Shown: positions 42,440-51,291 of the stretch, piece after piece
Position numbering within the stretch: the stretch's first letter is position 1
How the letters are laid out: every line of letters starts with the position of its first letter
NCBI GenBank assembly: GCA_023423655.1
Contig: JAFAFE010000003.1
Span: 62,001 to 126,000, forward strand
Direction of reading: 5' to 3'
Source: Pseudomonadota bacterium
GTDB taxonomy: Bacteria; Pseudomonadota; Alphaproteobacteria; Sphingomonadales; Sphingomonadaceae
DNA: 64,000 nucleotides
Translations under genes and position numbers: made by a program
Notes under the pieces: generated by a model
Database searches by the model: none
What the model was told of the DNA's origin: nothing
Seen by the model: the letters and a program-made list of their open reading frames with translations, nothing else

Positions 42440-43816
42440 ATGCGTATCATGCCGCACAAAAAATTCCCCGCCCGCGCGTTGGCCAGCGTCGCAACCTTAT
42501 CCTTGATGGTCGCACCCGTCAGTGTATCCGCGCAAGCCGTGCAAGGTCAGGCGGCGCAGGATCAAGATGTTCCCAATGTCGGGCTGAATGTCCCCAAAAA
42601 CCTTACGGTTTTCGACAGCAAGACGCCGTCCAACGTTTATAAGCCGACCGCGGTGGTCAATGGCGAAATCATCACCGCGACCGATGTGGACCAGCGGCTT
42701 GCACTTCTCGTCATCGCCAATGGCGGCAAGATTACGCAGGACGAAATCCAGCGCTTGCGCGTCCAGATTTTCAGCAACCTGGTCGATGAAAAGCTCCAGA
42801 TTCAGGCCGCCAAGGCTGCCGACATCGAAGTCAAGGACGCTGAAGTTGACGCGCAATATGCGCGCATCGCGGCCAATTTCAAACAGACACCCGCTGCATT
42901 TACCGCCTATCTCGGCAAAAATGGATCGTCGGCGGCTTCTATGAAGCAACAGATTCGCGGGGAAATGGCGTGGGACCGCTTGCTCGGCCGCAATGTCGAA
43001 CCCTTCACTAACGTGTCGGAAGATGAAGTGAAGTCGATCCTCGAGCGGATGCAGGCCACACGCGGCGCGGACGAATTTTGGCTGGGTGAGATTTATCTGT
43101 CGGCGACGCCCGAAACCATGGCGGCGGTGTCCGACCGCGCGCGCCAGATTATCGCCCAGTTGCAGCAGGGTGGCTCCTTCCCCGGCTATGCGCGCCAATA
43201 TTCGGAAGCATCGACCGCAGTAGTCGGCGGCGATCTTGGCTGGATCCGTCCGGCCCAATTGCCCGAAGAAATTGCGCAGGCCGCCGCCGGGATGCAGCCC
43301 GGACAGGTCAGCGTCGTCCCCGTGCAGGGCGGCATCTCCATCCTGTTGCTGCGTGAAAAGCGCAAATCCTTGATGGCCAACGCCAATGACGCGGTTTTGA
43401 GCCTCAAGCAGATTTCGCTGCCTTTCCCCGCCGGCACCAGCCGCGAAAAGGCCAGCCAACTTGCAAGCCAGTTTGCCACGCAAACCCACGCCATCAAAGG
43501 CTGCGGCATGGCCGATGATGTTGCAACCAAGCTGGGCGCAACCATTGTGAGCCGCGACCAGATTGCGCTGCGCGATCTGCCCGCGCCGCTCCAGAATACG
43601 CTGCTCCAGCTTCAGGTCGGACAGACCACCCAGCCCTTCGGCTCACCCGAAGAAGGGGTGAGCGTCCTTGTCCTATGTGGCCGCGATATGCCTGAAGATG
43701 CGGGGATGCCCTCGGTCGAACAGGTCGAAGAGAAATTGAAGCAGGACAAGGTCAACAAGCGCGCACAACGCTATCTGCGCGACCTTCGCCGCGACGCGAT
43801 TATTGAATATAGCTGA
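42440..43816 (+). CDS. surA: Periplasmic chaperone and peptidyl-prolyl isomerase SurA
   Basis: A 458-residue protein with a signal peptide (FPARALASVATLSLMVAPVSVSAQ). The SurA N-domain follows (VVNGEIITATDVDQRLALLVIANGGKIT, LVDEKLQIQAAKAADIEV), then a parvulin domain (FPGYARQYSEASTAVVGGDLGWIRPAQLPEEIAQAAAGMQPGQ) and the C-terminal helix. SurA assists outer-membrane protein folding, including LptD, which is encoded just upstream. The second parvulin domain appears degenerate. ATG 42440 is used; a TTG three codons earlier is possible. Confidence 0.93.
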   Translation: MRIMPHKKFPARALASVATLSLMVAPVSVSAQAVQGQAAQDQDVPNVGLNVPKNLTVFDSKTPSNVYKPTAVVNGEIITATDVDQRLALLVIANGGKITQDEIQRLRVQIFSNLVDEKLQIQAAKAADIEVKDAEVDAQYARIAANFKQTPAAFTAYLGKNGSSAASMKQQIRGEMAWDRLLGRNVEPFTNVSEDEVKSILERMQATRGADEFWLGEIYLSATPETMAAVSDRARQIIAQLQQGGSFPGYARQYSEASTAVVGGDLGWIRPAQLPEEIAQAAAGMQPGQVSVVPVQGGISILLLREKRKSLMANANDAVLSLKQISLPFPAGTSREKASQLASQFATQTHAIKGCGMADDVATKLGATIVSRDQIALRDLPAPLQNTLLQLQVGQTTQPFGSPEEGVSVLVLCGRDMPEDAGMPSVEQVEEKLKQDKVNKRAQRYLRDLRRDAIIEYS

Positions 43817-43863
43817 TCTGGTGAGCGGTTCGGGGGAGCCGCTCTCGACAGAAGGGGGCGGCT

Positions 43864-44868
43864 GTGAACCAATTAATGCGACCATTTGTTGTCTCTTTAG
43901 GTGATCCGGCAGGTATCGGGCCGGAAATAACCGCAAAGGCGTGGGAGGCGCGGCGCGTGGCCGAACTCCCGCCCTTTTTTGCTGTGGGCGATGCCAACAG
44001 CATTACCGAGGTGTGGGATGGCCCGATCCAGCTTATCCATGATGTCGATATGGTGGCAGAAGTCTTCCCCGAAGCGCTTCCCGTCCTCCACCTTGAAGCA
44101 TCCGGCCCGATTGTGCCGGGCCAACCTTCGACCGAAGGCGCGCATATGGCGCTGAAATCCTTGGAATTAGGCACCGGGCTTGCGCGCTCCGGCGCGGCGG
44201 GCGCGCTGATAACCGGGCCGGTCTCCAAGAGCCAGCTTTACACCATCGGTTATGACCATCCGGGACAGACCGAATATGTCGCACAACATTGCGGGGTGTC
44301 GCCGACCAATGCGACGATGATGCTGGCGGGGCCAACCTTGCGCGTCGTGCCGGTGACGGTCCATGTGCCTTATAAGGATGTGCCGGGGCTTCTTTCCATC
44401 GACCTTATCAAAGCGCGCGCCCATGCGACCGCCAAGGGCTTGCGCCGCGATTTCGGCATTGCCCAGCCGCGCCTTGCCATTGCCGGCCTTAATCCGCACG
44501 CGGGCGAAGGCGGGGCATTGGGCCGCGAGGAAATCGAGATTATCGAACCCGCCTTGCGCCAGCTTCATGAAGAAGGTCTCAATGTCAGCGGCCCTTATCC
44601 GCCCGACGCGATGTTCACCCCGCAAATGCGCCGCTCTTATGACGCCGCGCTGTGTATCTATCATGACCAGGGCCTGATCCCGTTAAAAACGCTCCATTTT
44701 GACGAGGGCGTCAATATGACCTTGGGCCTGCCGATCATCCGCACCTCGCCCGATCATGGCACTGCCTTTCCGATTGCGGGGCGCGATGAAGCGCATCCCG
44801 GCGCAATGATTGCCGCGATTGCACTCGCCCGCGATGCCGCGCGCCACCGCGCGCTTTGCCTCGCCTGA
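43864..44868 (+). CDS. pdxA: 4-hydroxythreonine-4-phosphate dehydrogenase
   Basis: A 334-residue NAD-dependent enzyme of pyridoxal phosphate synthesis. Signatures: VVSLGDPAGIGPEI at the N-terminus, SGAAGALITGPVSKSQLY, GQTEYVAQHCG, LNPHAGEGGALGREEIE and CIYHDQGLIPLKTLHFDEGVNMTLGLPIIRTSPDHGTA, which includes the metal-binding His residues. The GTG start (43864) has AAGGGGG upstream; ATG 43876 is an alternative. Third gene of the lptD operon. Confidence 0.96.
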   Translation: MNQLMRPFVVSLGDPAGIGPEITAKAWEARRVAELPPFFAVGDANSITEVWDGPIQLIHDVDMVAEVFPEALPVLHLEASGPIVPGQPSTEGAHMALKSLELGTGLARSGAAGALITGPVSKSQLYTIGYDHPGQTEYVAQHCGVSPTNATMMLAGPTLRVVPVTVHVPYKDVPGLLSIDLIKARAHATAKGLRRDFGIAQPRLAIAGLNPHAGEGGALGREEIEIIEPALRQLHEEGLNVSGPYPPDAMFTPQMRRSYDAALCIYHDQGLIPLKTLHFDEGVNMTLGLPIIRTSPDHGTAFPIAGRDEAHPGAMIAAIALARDAARHRALCLA

Positions 44869-44884
44869 CGGAGCGGCAGCAACG

Positions 44885-45718
44885 GTGACAGCAAGCCTTC
44901 CCCCGCTGCGCGAGGTGATTGCGCGCCACAGCCTGTCCGCGTCTAAAGCGTTGGGACAGAATTTCCTGTTCGACGAGCAGTTGCTCGACCGCATTGCGGC
45001 GATTCCGGGCGCGCTCAAAGGCGAAACCGTGTTCGAAGTCGGTCCCGGCCCCGGCGGTCTTACCCGCGCTTTACTGCGGGCGGGCGCGCATGTGATTGCG
45101 GTCGAGCGCGACCATCGCTGCATCCCCGCGCTCGCCGAACTGGCCGACGCTTATCCGGGGCAGTTGCGCGTCATCGAAGGCGATGCGATGGCAGTCGATA
45201 TTGCCGACCTCACCGGCGGCAAGCCTTATCATATCGTCGCCAACCTCCCCTATAATGTCGGCACCGCCTTGCTCACCGACTGGTTGAGCGCAGAAGAGTG
45301 GCCGCCCGCTTGGCGCTCGCTCACCTTGATGTTCCAGTTGGAAGTGGCCGAGCGCATTGTTGCCAAACCCGACAGCAGCGCGTTCGGGCGGCTTGCCATT
45401 TTGGCGCAATGGCGCAGCGAGGCGAAAATCGCGATGAAGGTCCACCGCTCCGCCTTCACCCCGCCGCCCAAAGTCATGTCGGCAGTTGTGCATATCACCC
45501 CCGCGAGCGCCCCCGAAGGCATCCGCCCCAAGACGATGGCAGCCCTCACCGCCGCCGCCTTCGGTCAGCGCCGCAAGATGCTGCGCCAAAGCCTCAAAGG
45601 CCTGCCGGGCGCATTGGATGCCCTTGCGCAAGTGGGCATCGATGAGACACGCCGCGCCGAAACGCTATCGGTCGCGGATTTTATCGCGGTTGTGGGGGAA
45701 ATGGAGCGCGGGCGGTAA
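44885..45718 (+). CDS. rsmA: 16S rRNA (adenine-1518/1519-N6) dimethyltransferase
   Basis: A 277-residue KsgA-type enzyme that dimethylates two adjacent adenines in the 3' end of 16S rRNA. Motifs: KALGQNFLFDEQLLDRI, FEVGPGPGGLTRALL (motif I), VIEGDAMAVDI, IVANLPYNVGTALL (catalytic NLPY), and FTPPPKVMSAV. GTG 44885 is chosen, 10 nt after GGAG and 16 nt after the pdxA stop; a longer frame overlaps pdxA. Last recognisable gene of the lptD operon; apaG is not seen. Confidence 0.95.
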   Translation: MTASLPPLREVIARHSLSASKALGQNFLFDEQLLDRIAAIPGALKGETVFEVGPGPGGLTRALLRAGAHVIAVERDHRCIPALAELADAYPGQLRVIEGDAMAVDIADLTGGKPYHIVANLPYNVGTALLTDWLSAEEWPPAWRSLTLMFQLEVAERIVAKPDSSAFGRLAILAQWRSEAKIAMKVHRSAFTPPPKVMSAVVHITPASAPEGIRPKTMAALTAAAFGQRRKMLRQSLKGLPGALDALAQVGIDETRRAETLSVADFIAVVGEMERGR

Positions 45719-45736
45719 CGTTATATAATTTCCGTA

Positions 45737-45820
45737 GTGCTGAGCTTGTCGAAGCACGGTTCAACACTATAACGCTATTCTATCCGACAAGCGCCCTTCG
45801 ACAAGCTCAGGGCTAGCGGG
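45737..45820. repeat. Family C repeat pair after rsmA
   Basis: GTGCTGAGCTTGTCGAAGCAC (45737-45757) is itself an inverted repeat, and 45793-45820 carries the CGCCCTTCGACAAGCTCAGG arm, so the two face each other across about 35 nt. It occupies the convergent junction between rsmA and the TPR gene and may end both transcripts. Confidence 0.7.
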
Positions 45821-45896
45821 TATTTAGGGGGTCGGCTTATGCGGGGGCGTTCAAGCGAGCCCGTTCCTGCTCCCTCAACCCCCACTCAATTCCGTC

Positions 45897-46421
45897 TCAA
45901 TTCTTGGAGGGCTCACCTTCTTGTCCTACAGGCTTGGGGGTTACCGCTTCAATTGCCAGCTTGGGCTGCGGCGGGCCTGCGCTTATCGCGGTTTCCAGCT
46001 TGGCGATTTCGGGGCAGCCGGTCTTGCACACCGCGCGCAATTTTACGAGATTTTCGCGTGCGCGTTCGACCGCGCCTTTTTGCACCATCGCGCGGCCTTG
46101 GCCTTCCAGCGCCTCGCGGTCATTAGGGTCGGCGGTCAGGATCGACACATAATAGCCGATGGCTTTGCCCGGCAGGCCCTGCTTCATCGCGACTTCGGCC
46201 AACTGGCGGTAAGCGGTCAGATTTTGCGGATCAATCGCCAGCGCGGTTTCATAAAGGCTGATGGCATTTTCAAACCGCCCCGCACCTGCTTCAATCAAGC
46301 CTTGGTCGACAAAAGCGACCGATTGCGGATTGGCGGGCGGACGCGGTGTTTCCCCGTGACTGGTGCTGGAGACGGTCGCAAACAAGGCCGCAGCAGCAAG
46401 CGCAACAGGGGAAAAACGCAT
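45897..46421 (-). CDS. Exported TPR-repeat protein
   Basis: A 174-residue protein. ATG 46421, with GGAG 6 nt before it, begins a signal peptide MRFSPVALAAAALFATVSSTSHG. Two tetratricopeptide repeats follow (VDQGLIEAGAGRFENAISLYETALAIDPQN and AYRQLAEVAMKQGLPGKAIGYYVSILTADPND), with part of a third (ALEGQGRAMVQKGAVERARENL). A lone Cys pair lies in AVCKTGCPE. TPRs usually mediate protein contacts; the partner is unknown. It lies 95 nt past rsmB. Confidence 0.82.
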   Translation of the reverse strand: MRFSPVALAAAALFATVSSTSHGETPRPPANPQSVAFVDQGLIEAGAGRFENAISLYETALAIDPQNLTAYRQLAEVAMKQGLPGKAIGYYVSILTADPNDREALEGQGRAMVQKGAVERARENLVKLRAVCKTGCPEIAKLETAISAGPPQPKLAIEAVTPKPVGQEGEPSKN

Positions 46422-46516
46422 AATCAACTCCATTATAGTTTCGCGGTCTGGCATCGTTTCGCGTTCCGGCCTACCGGAATCCGGATTGCCGGACAGCGCG
46501 TTACCATGCGCCGCGC

Positions 46517-47722
46517 TCATCCTCTTTGCAACCGCGCAAAATAAAAGCCGTCGGTGCCGTCATGGTGCGGGGTGAGCAAGCGCCCTGCCCCTTTTCCGGC
46601 GCGGACCAGCCGCCCCGGCCAATAGGCGTCATCGGCAATGGCCTTATCGACCGTCCAGCCTGAATGGCGTCTGACAAAAGCGTCCACCTGATCCGCCCCT
46701 TCCTCGCCGGTTATCGCGCACACAGCATAGACAAGCTTGCCTTCCGGTGCCACCAATTTGCTGGCAATGTCGAGCAGATTGGCTTGGTCGCGTTGCAATT
46801 TTGCCAGTCTTTCAGGGGTCAAGCGCCAGCGGCTTTCGGGGTTGCGCCGCCAAGTGCCGCTCCCCGAACAGGGCGCGTCGATCAGCACAAGATCGGCCTC
46901 GCCCGCATAGCTTGCGAGCATGGCCTCTTCCTTGCCGGGGTTGAGCAATAGCGTGTCGATAATCGTCGCGCCCGCCCGTTCGGCCCTTGGCGCAAGCTGC
47001 TGCAACCGCGCGCGGGCAATGTCGGTGGCAAGGATTTGCCCGTCATTGCCCATGTCGGCGGCGAGCGCGAGCGTCTTGCCGCCGCCGCCTGCGCACAGGT
47101 CGATAACGCGCATCCCCGCGCGCGCGCCACAGGCCTTCGCGAGCCATTGACTGCCCGCATCCTGCACTTCGATAAGGCCATCCCTATAGGCTGCGCTCTG
47201 TTGGATTGCGCTATCGGCGGGCAAGCGCAGCGCGTCCTCCAGCCCATCCACCGCCACCGCATCGGGAAAGACGGCGCGCATGGCCGCGCGGTCGGTTTTG
47301 AGGGTGTTGACGCGCAAATCCAACGGCGCGCGCGCCAGCATCGCGGCCTGTTCGGTCTCATCAATCTGCGGATAAAGATGCGGCACCAGCCACGCCGGCA
47401 CCGCCGAGGTCGCAGCGCGCGGCTCGTTTTTGTCTATCGGCGCGGGGCCATGCCCTTCGCCGGTGAATAAGGCGGCCAGTTCCGCGTCGGTGTCGGCAAG
47501 CCCCAGCATCGCCGCGCGGCCCGATACAGGCCGCTCGCCCGTCCGCCGGATTGCGCGATAGACAAGTTCGCGCACCGCGCGCCGGTCTTTCGAACCGGCA
47601 TAACGCCGCTCTTTGAAATAGCGCGCAATCAGCACGTCCGCCGCCGCCCCGCCATCGCGCGCGGCGATGATAATCTGGTCGAGCAATTCGATAGCAGCTT
47701 GAACGCGGGCAGCAGGTGTCAT
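46517..47722 (-). CDS. rsmB: 16S rRNA m5C methyltransferase, RsmB/Sun type
   Basis: A 401-residue RNA methyltransferase. An N-terminal NusB-like helical domain (TPAARVQAAIELLDQII, YFKERRYAGSKDRRAVRELVYRAIRR) precedes the catalytic core: DAGSQWLAKACGARAGMRVIDLCAGGGGKTLALA (motif I), LVLIDAPCSGSGTWRRNPESRW with the motif IV Cys, and VYAVCAITGEEGADQV, where the usual motif VI Cys is also present. It is likely to act on C967 of 16S rRNA, though the substrate is inferred from family. Downstream of guaB and a small gene. Confidence 0.9.
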   Translation of the reverse strand: MTPAARVQAAIELLDQIIIAARDGGAAADVLIARYFKERRYAGSKDRRAVRELVYRAIRRTGERPVSGRAAMLGLADTDAELAALFTGEGHGPAPIDKNEPRAATSAVPAWLVPHLYPQIDETEQAAMLARAPLDLRVNTLKTDRAAMRAVFPDAVAVDGLEDALRLPADSAIQQSAAYRDGLIEVQDAGSQWLAKACGARAGMRVIDLCAGGGGKTLALAADMGNDGQILATDIARARLQQLAPRAERAGATIIDTLLLNPGKEEAMLASYAGEADLVLIDAPCSGSGTWRRNPESRWRLTPERLAKLQRDQANLLDIASKLVAPEGKLVYAVCAITGEEGADQVDAFVRRHSGWTVDKAIADDAYWPGRLVRAGKGAGRLLTPHHDGTDGFYFARLQRG

Positions 47723-47767
47723 GGGCGCTGCTCTAACCAGCCATGCGCGGCATTACAAATGATGCGC

Positions 47768-48016
47768 TTATTTTTTTGGCTGAGCGTCAGCGAATGCAGC
47801 GTCATATTCCTGCATGTCGGGGACGGGAAGACATTCATACGCCGCACGCTGGCCTTGTATTTTCTCGTCCGCCTTCACCCGCTCCAGCGCGCGCCTGCCT
47901 TCCGCTTCACACGCTGCTTGCGTGGTAAAAAGCTGCTGCACACGCTCGATTCTTGGCGTTTCCGTGCCGCCGGTCCAGCTTACGACCACCAGCATGTAGA
48001 CTAAAATTTGTTCCAT
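47768..48016 (-). CDS. Small protein of unknown function between guaB and rsmB
   Basis: An 82-residue product. The ATG has AAAGGAAAG upstream. The first 15 residues (QILVYMLVVVSW) are hydrophobic and could be a signal or membrane anchor, followed by RVQQLFTTQAACEAEGRRALERVKADEKIQGQRAAYECLPVPD with two cysteines about 25 residues apart, consistent with one disulfide. I do not recognise a family. It is 40 nt after guaB and 45 nt before rsmB, so it is probably in their operon. Confidence 0.65.
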   Translation of the reverse strand: MEQILVYMLVVVSWTGGTETPRIERVQQLFTTQAACEAEGRRALERVKADEKIQGQRAAYECLPVPDMQEYDAAFADAQPKK

Positions 48017-48056
48017 CTACACTTTCCTTTAGGTGAAAGACCTTGGGTTGAAGGCC

Positions 48057-49523
48057 TTAAGTGGAGGGATAGTTGGGGGCTTCGCGCGTGATCGCAACGT
48101 CATGGACGTGGCTTTCCTTTAGCCCTGCATTGGTGATGCGGACAAAGCGCGCGCGTTCCTGCAAATCGGGAATGGTCGCCGACCCCGTATAACCCATCGC
48201 CGCCTTGATGCCGCCGACTAGCTGGTGGATCACATCCTTGGCCGGGCCTTTATAGGGCACTTGGCCTTCAATGCCTTCGGGCACCAGCTTCAATTGGTCC
48301 TTAATGTCCTGCTGGAAATAGCGGTCGGCCGAGCCGCGCGCCATTGCGCCGACGCTGCCCATGCCGCGATAGCTTTTGTAAACACGGCCTTGGTAAAGGA
48401 AGGTTTCGCCCGGCGCTTCTTCGGTGCCAGCAAGGAGCGAGCCGACCATCACGCTCGCCGCCCCCGCCGCCAGTGCCTTGGCCAGATCGCCGGAGGTGCG
48501 AAGGCCGCCATCGGCGATAATCGGTGTCCCCGATTTGGCCGCTTCATTGGCCGAATCCATAATCGCGGTAAGCTGCGGCACGCCCACGCCCGCGACGACG
48601 CGCGTGGTGCAGATCGAGCCGGGGCCGATGCCGACCTTGACGCCATCCGCGCCCGAACCGATCAGCGCCTTGGTCGCCTCGCCGGTCGCGACATTGCCCG
48701 CAATCACTTGCACACGGTTCGACAATTTCTTGATAGCTTCGACCGCCTGCCCGACCATTTTTGAATGGCCGTGCGCGGTATCGACGATGAGCAGGTCGCA
48801 CTCCGCATCGAGCAAGGCTTCGGCGCGTTCAATGCCCTTGTCGCCCACCGTGGTTGCCGCCGCAACGCGCAAGCGCCCGCTTTCATCCTTGGTGGCGTGT
48901 GGATAATTGACCGCCTTTTCAATATCCTTGACCGTGATGAGGCCGACACAGGCATAATTATCATCGACGACCAACAGCTTTTCGATGCGGCGTTGGTGGA
49001 GTAATTTTTGCGCTTCTTCCTGAGACACGCCCGCGCGCACCGTCGCCAGATCATCATGCGTCATCAGTTCACTGACCGGCTGGTTCGGGTTGGCGGCAAA
49101 GCGCACATCGCGATTGGTCAAAATCCCGACCAGCTTGCCATTCGCTTCGACCACGGGGATGCCCGAAATGCGGTGATGCTCCATCAACGCCTGCGCTTCG
49201 GCAAGTTTCGCGGTCGGCGCAATGGTGATCGGATTGACCACCATGCCGCTTTCATAGCGTTTCACCTGCCGGACAGCGGCGGCTTGCTCTTCGACCGTCA
49301 GATTGCGGTGGAGGACGCCAAGCCCGCCAAGCTGCGCCATCACAATCGCCATATCGGCTTCGGTAACGGTATCCATCGCCGACGACAGGATCGGAATATT
49401 AAGCGTGATGTCGCGGGTAATTTTGGTGGCGGTATTGGCCTGGCTCGGCACAATATCCGATTCTCCCGGCTGCAACAGCACATCGTCAAAAGTCAGACCA
49501 AGCGGGATATCGAGATGGGCCAC
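48057..49523 (-). CDS. guaB: Inosine-5'-monophosphate dehydrogenase
   Basis: A 488-residue enzyme that oxidises IMP to XMP, the rate-limiting step to GMP. The N-terminus GLTFDDVLLQPGESDIVPSQANT is typical. A pair of CBS domains is inserted at about residues 92-205 (VVNPITIAPTAKLAEAQALM, VGILTNRDVRF). The catalytic loop is GIGPGSICTTRVVAGVGVPQ with Cys305, and the flap includes YRGMGSVGAMARGSADRYFQ. It heads the guaB - small gene - rsmB - TPR series on the minus strand. Confidence 0.98.
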   Translation of the reverse strand: MAHLDIPLGLTFDDVLLQPGESDIVPSQANTATKITRDITLNIPILSSAMDTVTEADMAIVMAQLGGLGVLHRNLTVEEQAAAVRQVKRYESGMVVNPITIAPTAKLAEAQALMEHHRISGIPVVEANGKLVGILTNRDVRFAANPNQPVSELMTHDDLATVRAGVSQEEAQKLLHQRRIEKLLVVDDNYACVGLITVKDIEKAVNYPHATKDESGRLRVAAATTVGDKGIERAEALLDAECDLLIVDTAHGHSKMVGQAVEAIKKLSNRVQVIAGNVATGEATKALIGSGADGVKVGIGPGSICTTRVVAGVGVPQLTAIMDSANEAAKSGTPIIADGGLRTSGDLAKALAAGAASVMVGSLLAGTEEAPGETFLYQGRVYKSYRGMGSVGAMARGSADRYFQQDIKDQLKLVPEGIEGQVPYKGPAKDVIHQLVGGIKAAMGYTGSATIPDLQERARFVRITNAGLKESHVHDVAITREAPNYPST

Positions 49524-49657
49524 AGCGCGTTGTTCCTCATATGCGAGTCGGGGGAGTGGCGGCCCATGTAATCATTCAGGCGTGGAAACACCAGTGGGCG
49601 CTGGCCATTTCTGAACGCTTGCCCTCCGCTTTATTGTGCGGACGACTTTTATCCATG

Positions 49658-49716
49658 GTGTCGGGCCTGTCAAAGCACGATTTGTCCGGATGGACAGGCT
49701 TTGACAGGCCCGGCAC
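49658..49716. repeat. Long inverted repeat between guaB and the DUF937 gene
   Basis: Arms of 19 nt (49658-49676 and 49698-49716, GTGTCGGGCCTGTCAAAGC and its complement, one mismatch) enclose a second short dyad (TGTCC-GGAT-GGACA). The RNA would fold into one long hairpin. It follows the guaB 5' end region and the DUF937 3' end and may insulate the two. It resembles but is not identical to family C. Confidence 0.75.
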
Positions 49717-49751
49717 TATAGCGTTGATTTAGGGCGTTGATTTAGACGCGT

Positions 49752-50384
49752 TTAGCGCCCCATCGCTTTTCCGGCCATGCCGAGAATGTCGTTGAGCGGG
49801 TTGCCGTCGCCGTCCATGTCGAGCATCGAGCCGAGGCCGCCAAGACCGCCTGCTGCCGGGGTTGCAGCCGGAGCCGCGGGTGCCGATGCGCCGCCGCCCA
49901 AAATGCTACCCAGGATGCCGCCCAAGCCGCCACCAAGGCCGCCTGCATCGGCCTGAGCCGGTGCCGCAGCGCCGCCTTGACGGCCCTGATAAGCCATATA
50001 ACCGGCAACCGCCATTGCGAGCAGCGGAAGCATTTTCTTCAAGGTTTCCGCATCAATGCCCGATTTGGCCGAAGCGTCTGCCGCCACGGTGCGGCTCACA
50101 TCCTTGGAACCGAAAATCTGGCCCAGCACTTCATTGCCCTGGCTCACATTGGCGGCATTGGGCGAAAGCACCTGCTCCAGCATCCCGGCACCACCCATGC
50201 CACCGAGCATCCCGATCAGGTCGCCAAGACCGCCCGATTGCTGCTGTGCCTGTCCCTTCATGCCGCCAAGGATCGACGGCAGCAAAGCGCCCGCGCCTGC
50301 TCGCGCCATTGCGGGCGGAATACCAAGCTGGTTGGCAATGCCGTCAATCGCGCCCGACTGCACCAAAATGCTGCTAATATCCAT
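49752..50384 (-). CDS. DUF937 family protein with EF-hand-like tail
   Basis: A 210-residue protein without a signal peptide. The DUF937 part (residues 1-110) includes AIDGIANQLGIPPAMARAGAGALLPSILGGMKGQ and NEVLGQIFGSKDVSRTVAADASAKSGIDAETLKKMLPLLAMAVAGYM, a helix-rich, hydrophobic domain. A Gly/Ala-rich segment (about 135-190) leads to LDMDGDGNPLNDILG, a DxDGDGN calcium-loop-like motif also found in the gene at 51292. ATG 50384 is preferred; ATG 50393 is close. Function not established for the family. Confidence 0.82.
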   Translation of the reverse strand: MDISSILVQSGAIDGIANQLGIPPAMARAGAGALLPSILGGMKGQAQQQSGGLGDLIGMLGGMGGAGMLEQVLSPNAANVSQGNEVLGQIFGSKDVSRTVAADASAKSGIDAETLKKMLPLLAMAVAGYMAYQGRQGGAAAPAQADAGGLGGGLGGILGSILGGGASAPAAPAATPAAGGLGGLGSMLDMDGDGNPLNDILGMAGKAMGR

Positions 50385-50643
50385 AATCGTCATCCTTTCC
50401 CAAAAGCGCCGGGAATTCGCCCGACGTAAAAGCGTGTTCACCTGATTTTACAGGTACAACCGGGAACCAGTTGGCCCTGCATCACGTTTGGCACAAGGGT
50501 TCTTGGCATATATAGTTCCCACTAGCGCAGCGAATTTACAAGTCCCGCTAATTGGCGGTTTGAAAAGCGCGGCGTCGTCATTACAAACATCCACACGGCG
50601 CGGCCCTCCCCCGGCCCGCTCTATGGAGGAAAGGTTTAATAGC

Positions 50644-51018
50644 ATGGGTATTTTTTCGCGTATCAAGGATGCCATTTTCGGCCACAAAGCCAATGCTCAG
50701 GAAGCTCCCGCAGCGGATGCAGCCGCAACGGCCACCCCGATCGAATCGATCGCGATTGATTCGGTGGATGTTGCCAATAATCTCAACAGCATTGCGGCAA
50801 CCAAGGGTCAGGAACTCAACTGGCGCAACTCGATTGTCGACCTCATGAAGTTGCTCGACATTGATTCGAGCCTCGAAAACCGCAAGGAACTGGCTCAGGA
50901 ACTCGGCTATACCGGTGAACTGAACGGTTCGGCGGAAATGAACATCTGGCTGCACAAAGCCGTGATGAACGAACTGGCTGCCAATGGCGGCACTGTTCCG
51001 GCGGACCTGCGCGACTAA
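50644..51018 (+). CDS. DUF3597 family protein
   Basis: A 124-residue protein. ATG 50644 lies 9 nt after AAAGG and gives MGIFSRIKDAIFG, the family start. After an Ala-rich linker come VDVANNLNSIAATKGQELNWRNSIVDLMKLLDIDSSLENRKELAQELGYTGEL and NIWLHKAVMNELAANGGTVP, the DUF3597 core. The fold looks like a small helical, possibly peptidoglycan- or stress-related protein, but no function is established. It diverges from the DUF937 gene, across 259 nt. Confidence 0.85.
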   Translation: MGIFSRIKDAIFGHKANAQEAPAADAAATATPIESIAIDSVDVANNLNSIAATKGQELNWRNSIVDLMKLLDIDSSLENRKELAQELGYTGELNGSAEMNIWLHKAVMNELAANGGTVPADLRD

Positions 51019-51040
51019 GCGTTGCCAGCACAAGCTATAG

Positions 51041-51078
51041 AAAAAGGGCGTCGGGAGAATTTCCCGGCGCCCTTTTTT
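51041..51078 (+). terminator. Rho-independent terminator after the DUF3597 gene
   Basis: GGGCGTCGGGA (51046-51056) pairs with TCCCGGCGCCC (51062-51072), one G-U pair, with a short loop, then six T. It lies 25 nt past the stop. A run of five A before it makes it partly bidirectional. Confidence 0.9.
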
Positions 51079-51118
51079 ATGTGTGTTGTTGACGGGGCAA
51101 TTCGCGCTCCCCAACGCA

Positions 51119-51264
51119 CGTCATCCCGGGCTTGACCCGGGATCCATCTCCGGACCTAGATGTTGAAAAAGGCGGTGCCGCATGTGGAAATATAGAGGGC
51201 CGGAGATAGATTCCCGCTTCCGCGGGAATGACGAGGGTTTGAAGCGGGAATGACGAGGGTTTGA
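51119..51264. repeat. Mixed GC palindromes with a 22-nt tandem repeat
   Basis: TCATCCCGGGCTTGACCCGG (51120-51139) is a strong inverted repeat; CGGAGATAGATTCCCGCTTC then CGCGGGAATGACG follows it. At the right end GCGGGAATGACGAGGGTTTG occurs twice, at 51222-51241 and 51244-51263 (22-nt period). It holds no gene. Located between convergent DUF3597 and EF-hand genes. Confidence 0.65.
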
Positions 51265-51291
51265 AAAAGACGAGAAAAGCGAGGATAAACC

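Noticed and set aside
51222..51264. CRISPR array
   Set aside because: Only two direct copies with a one-base gap; no spacers and no cas genes.
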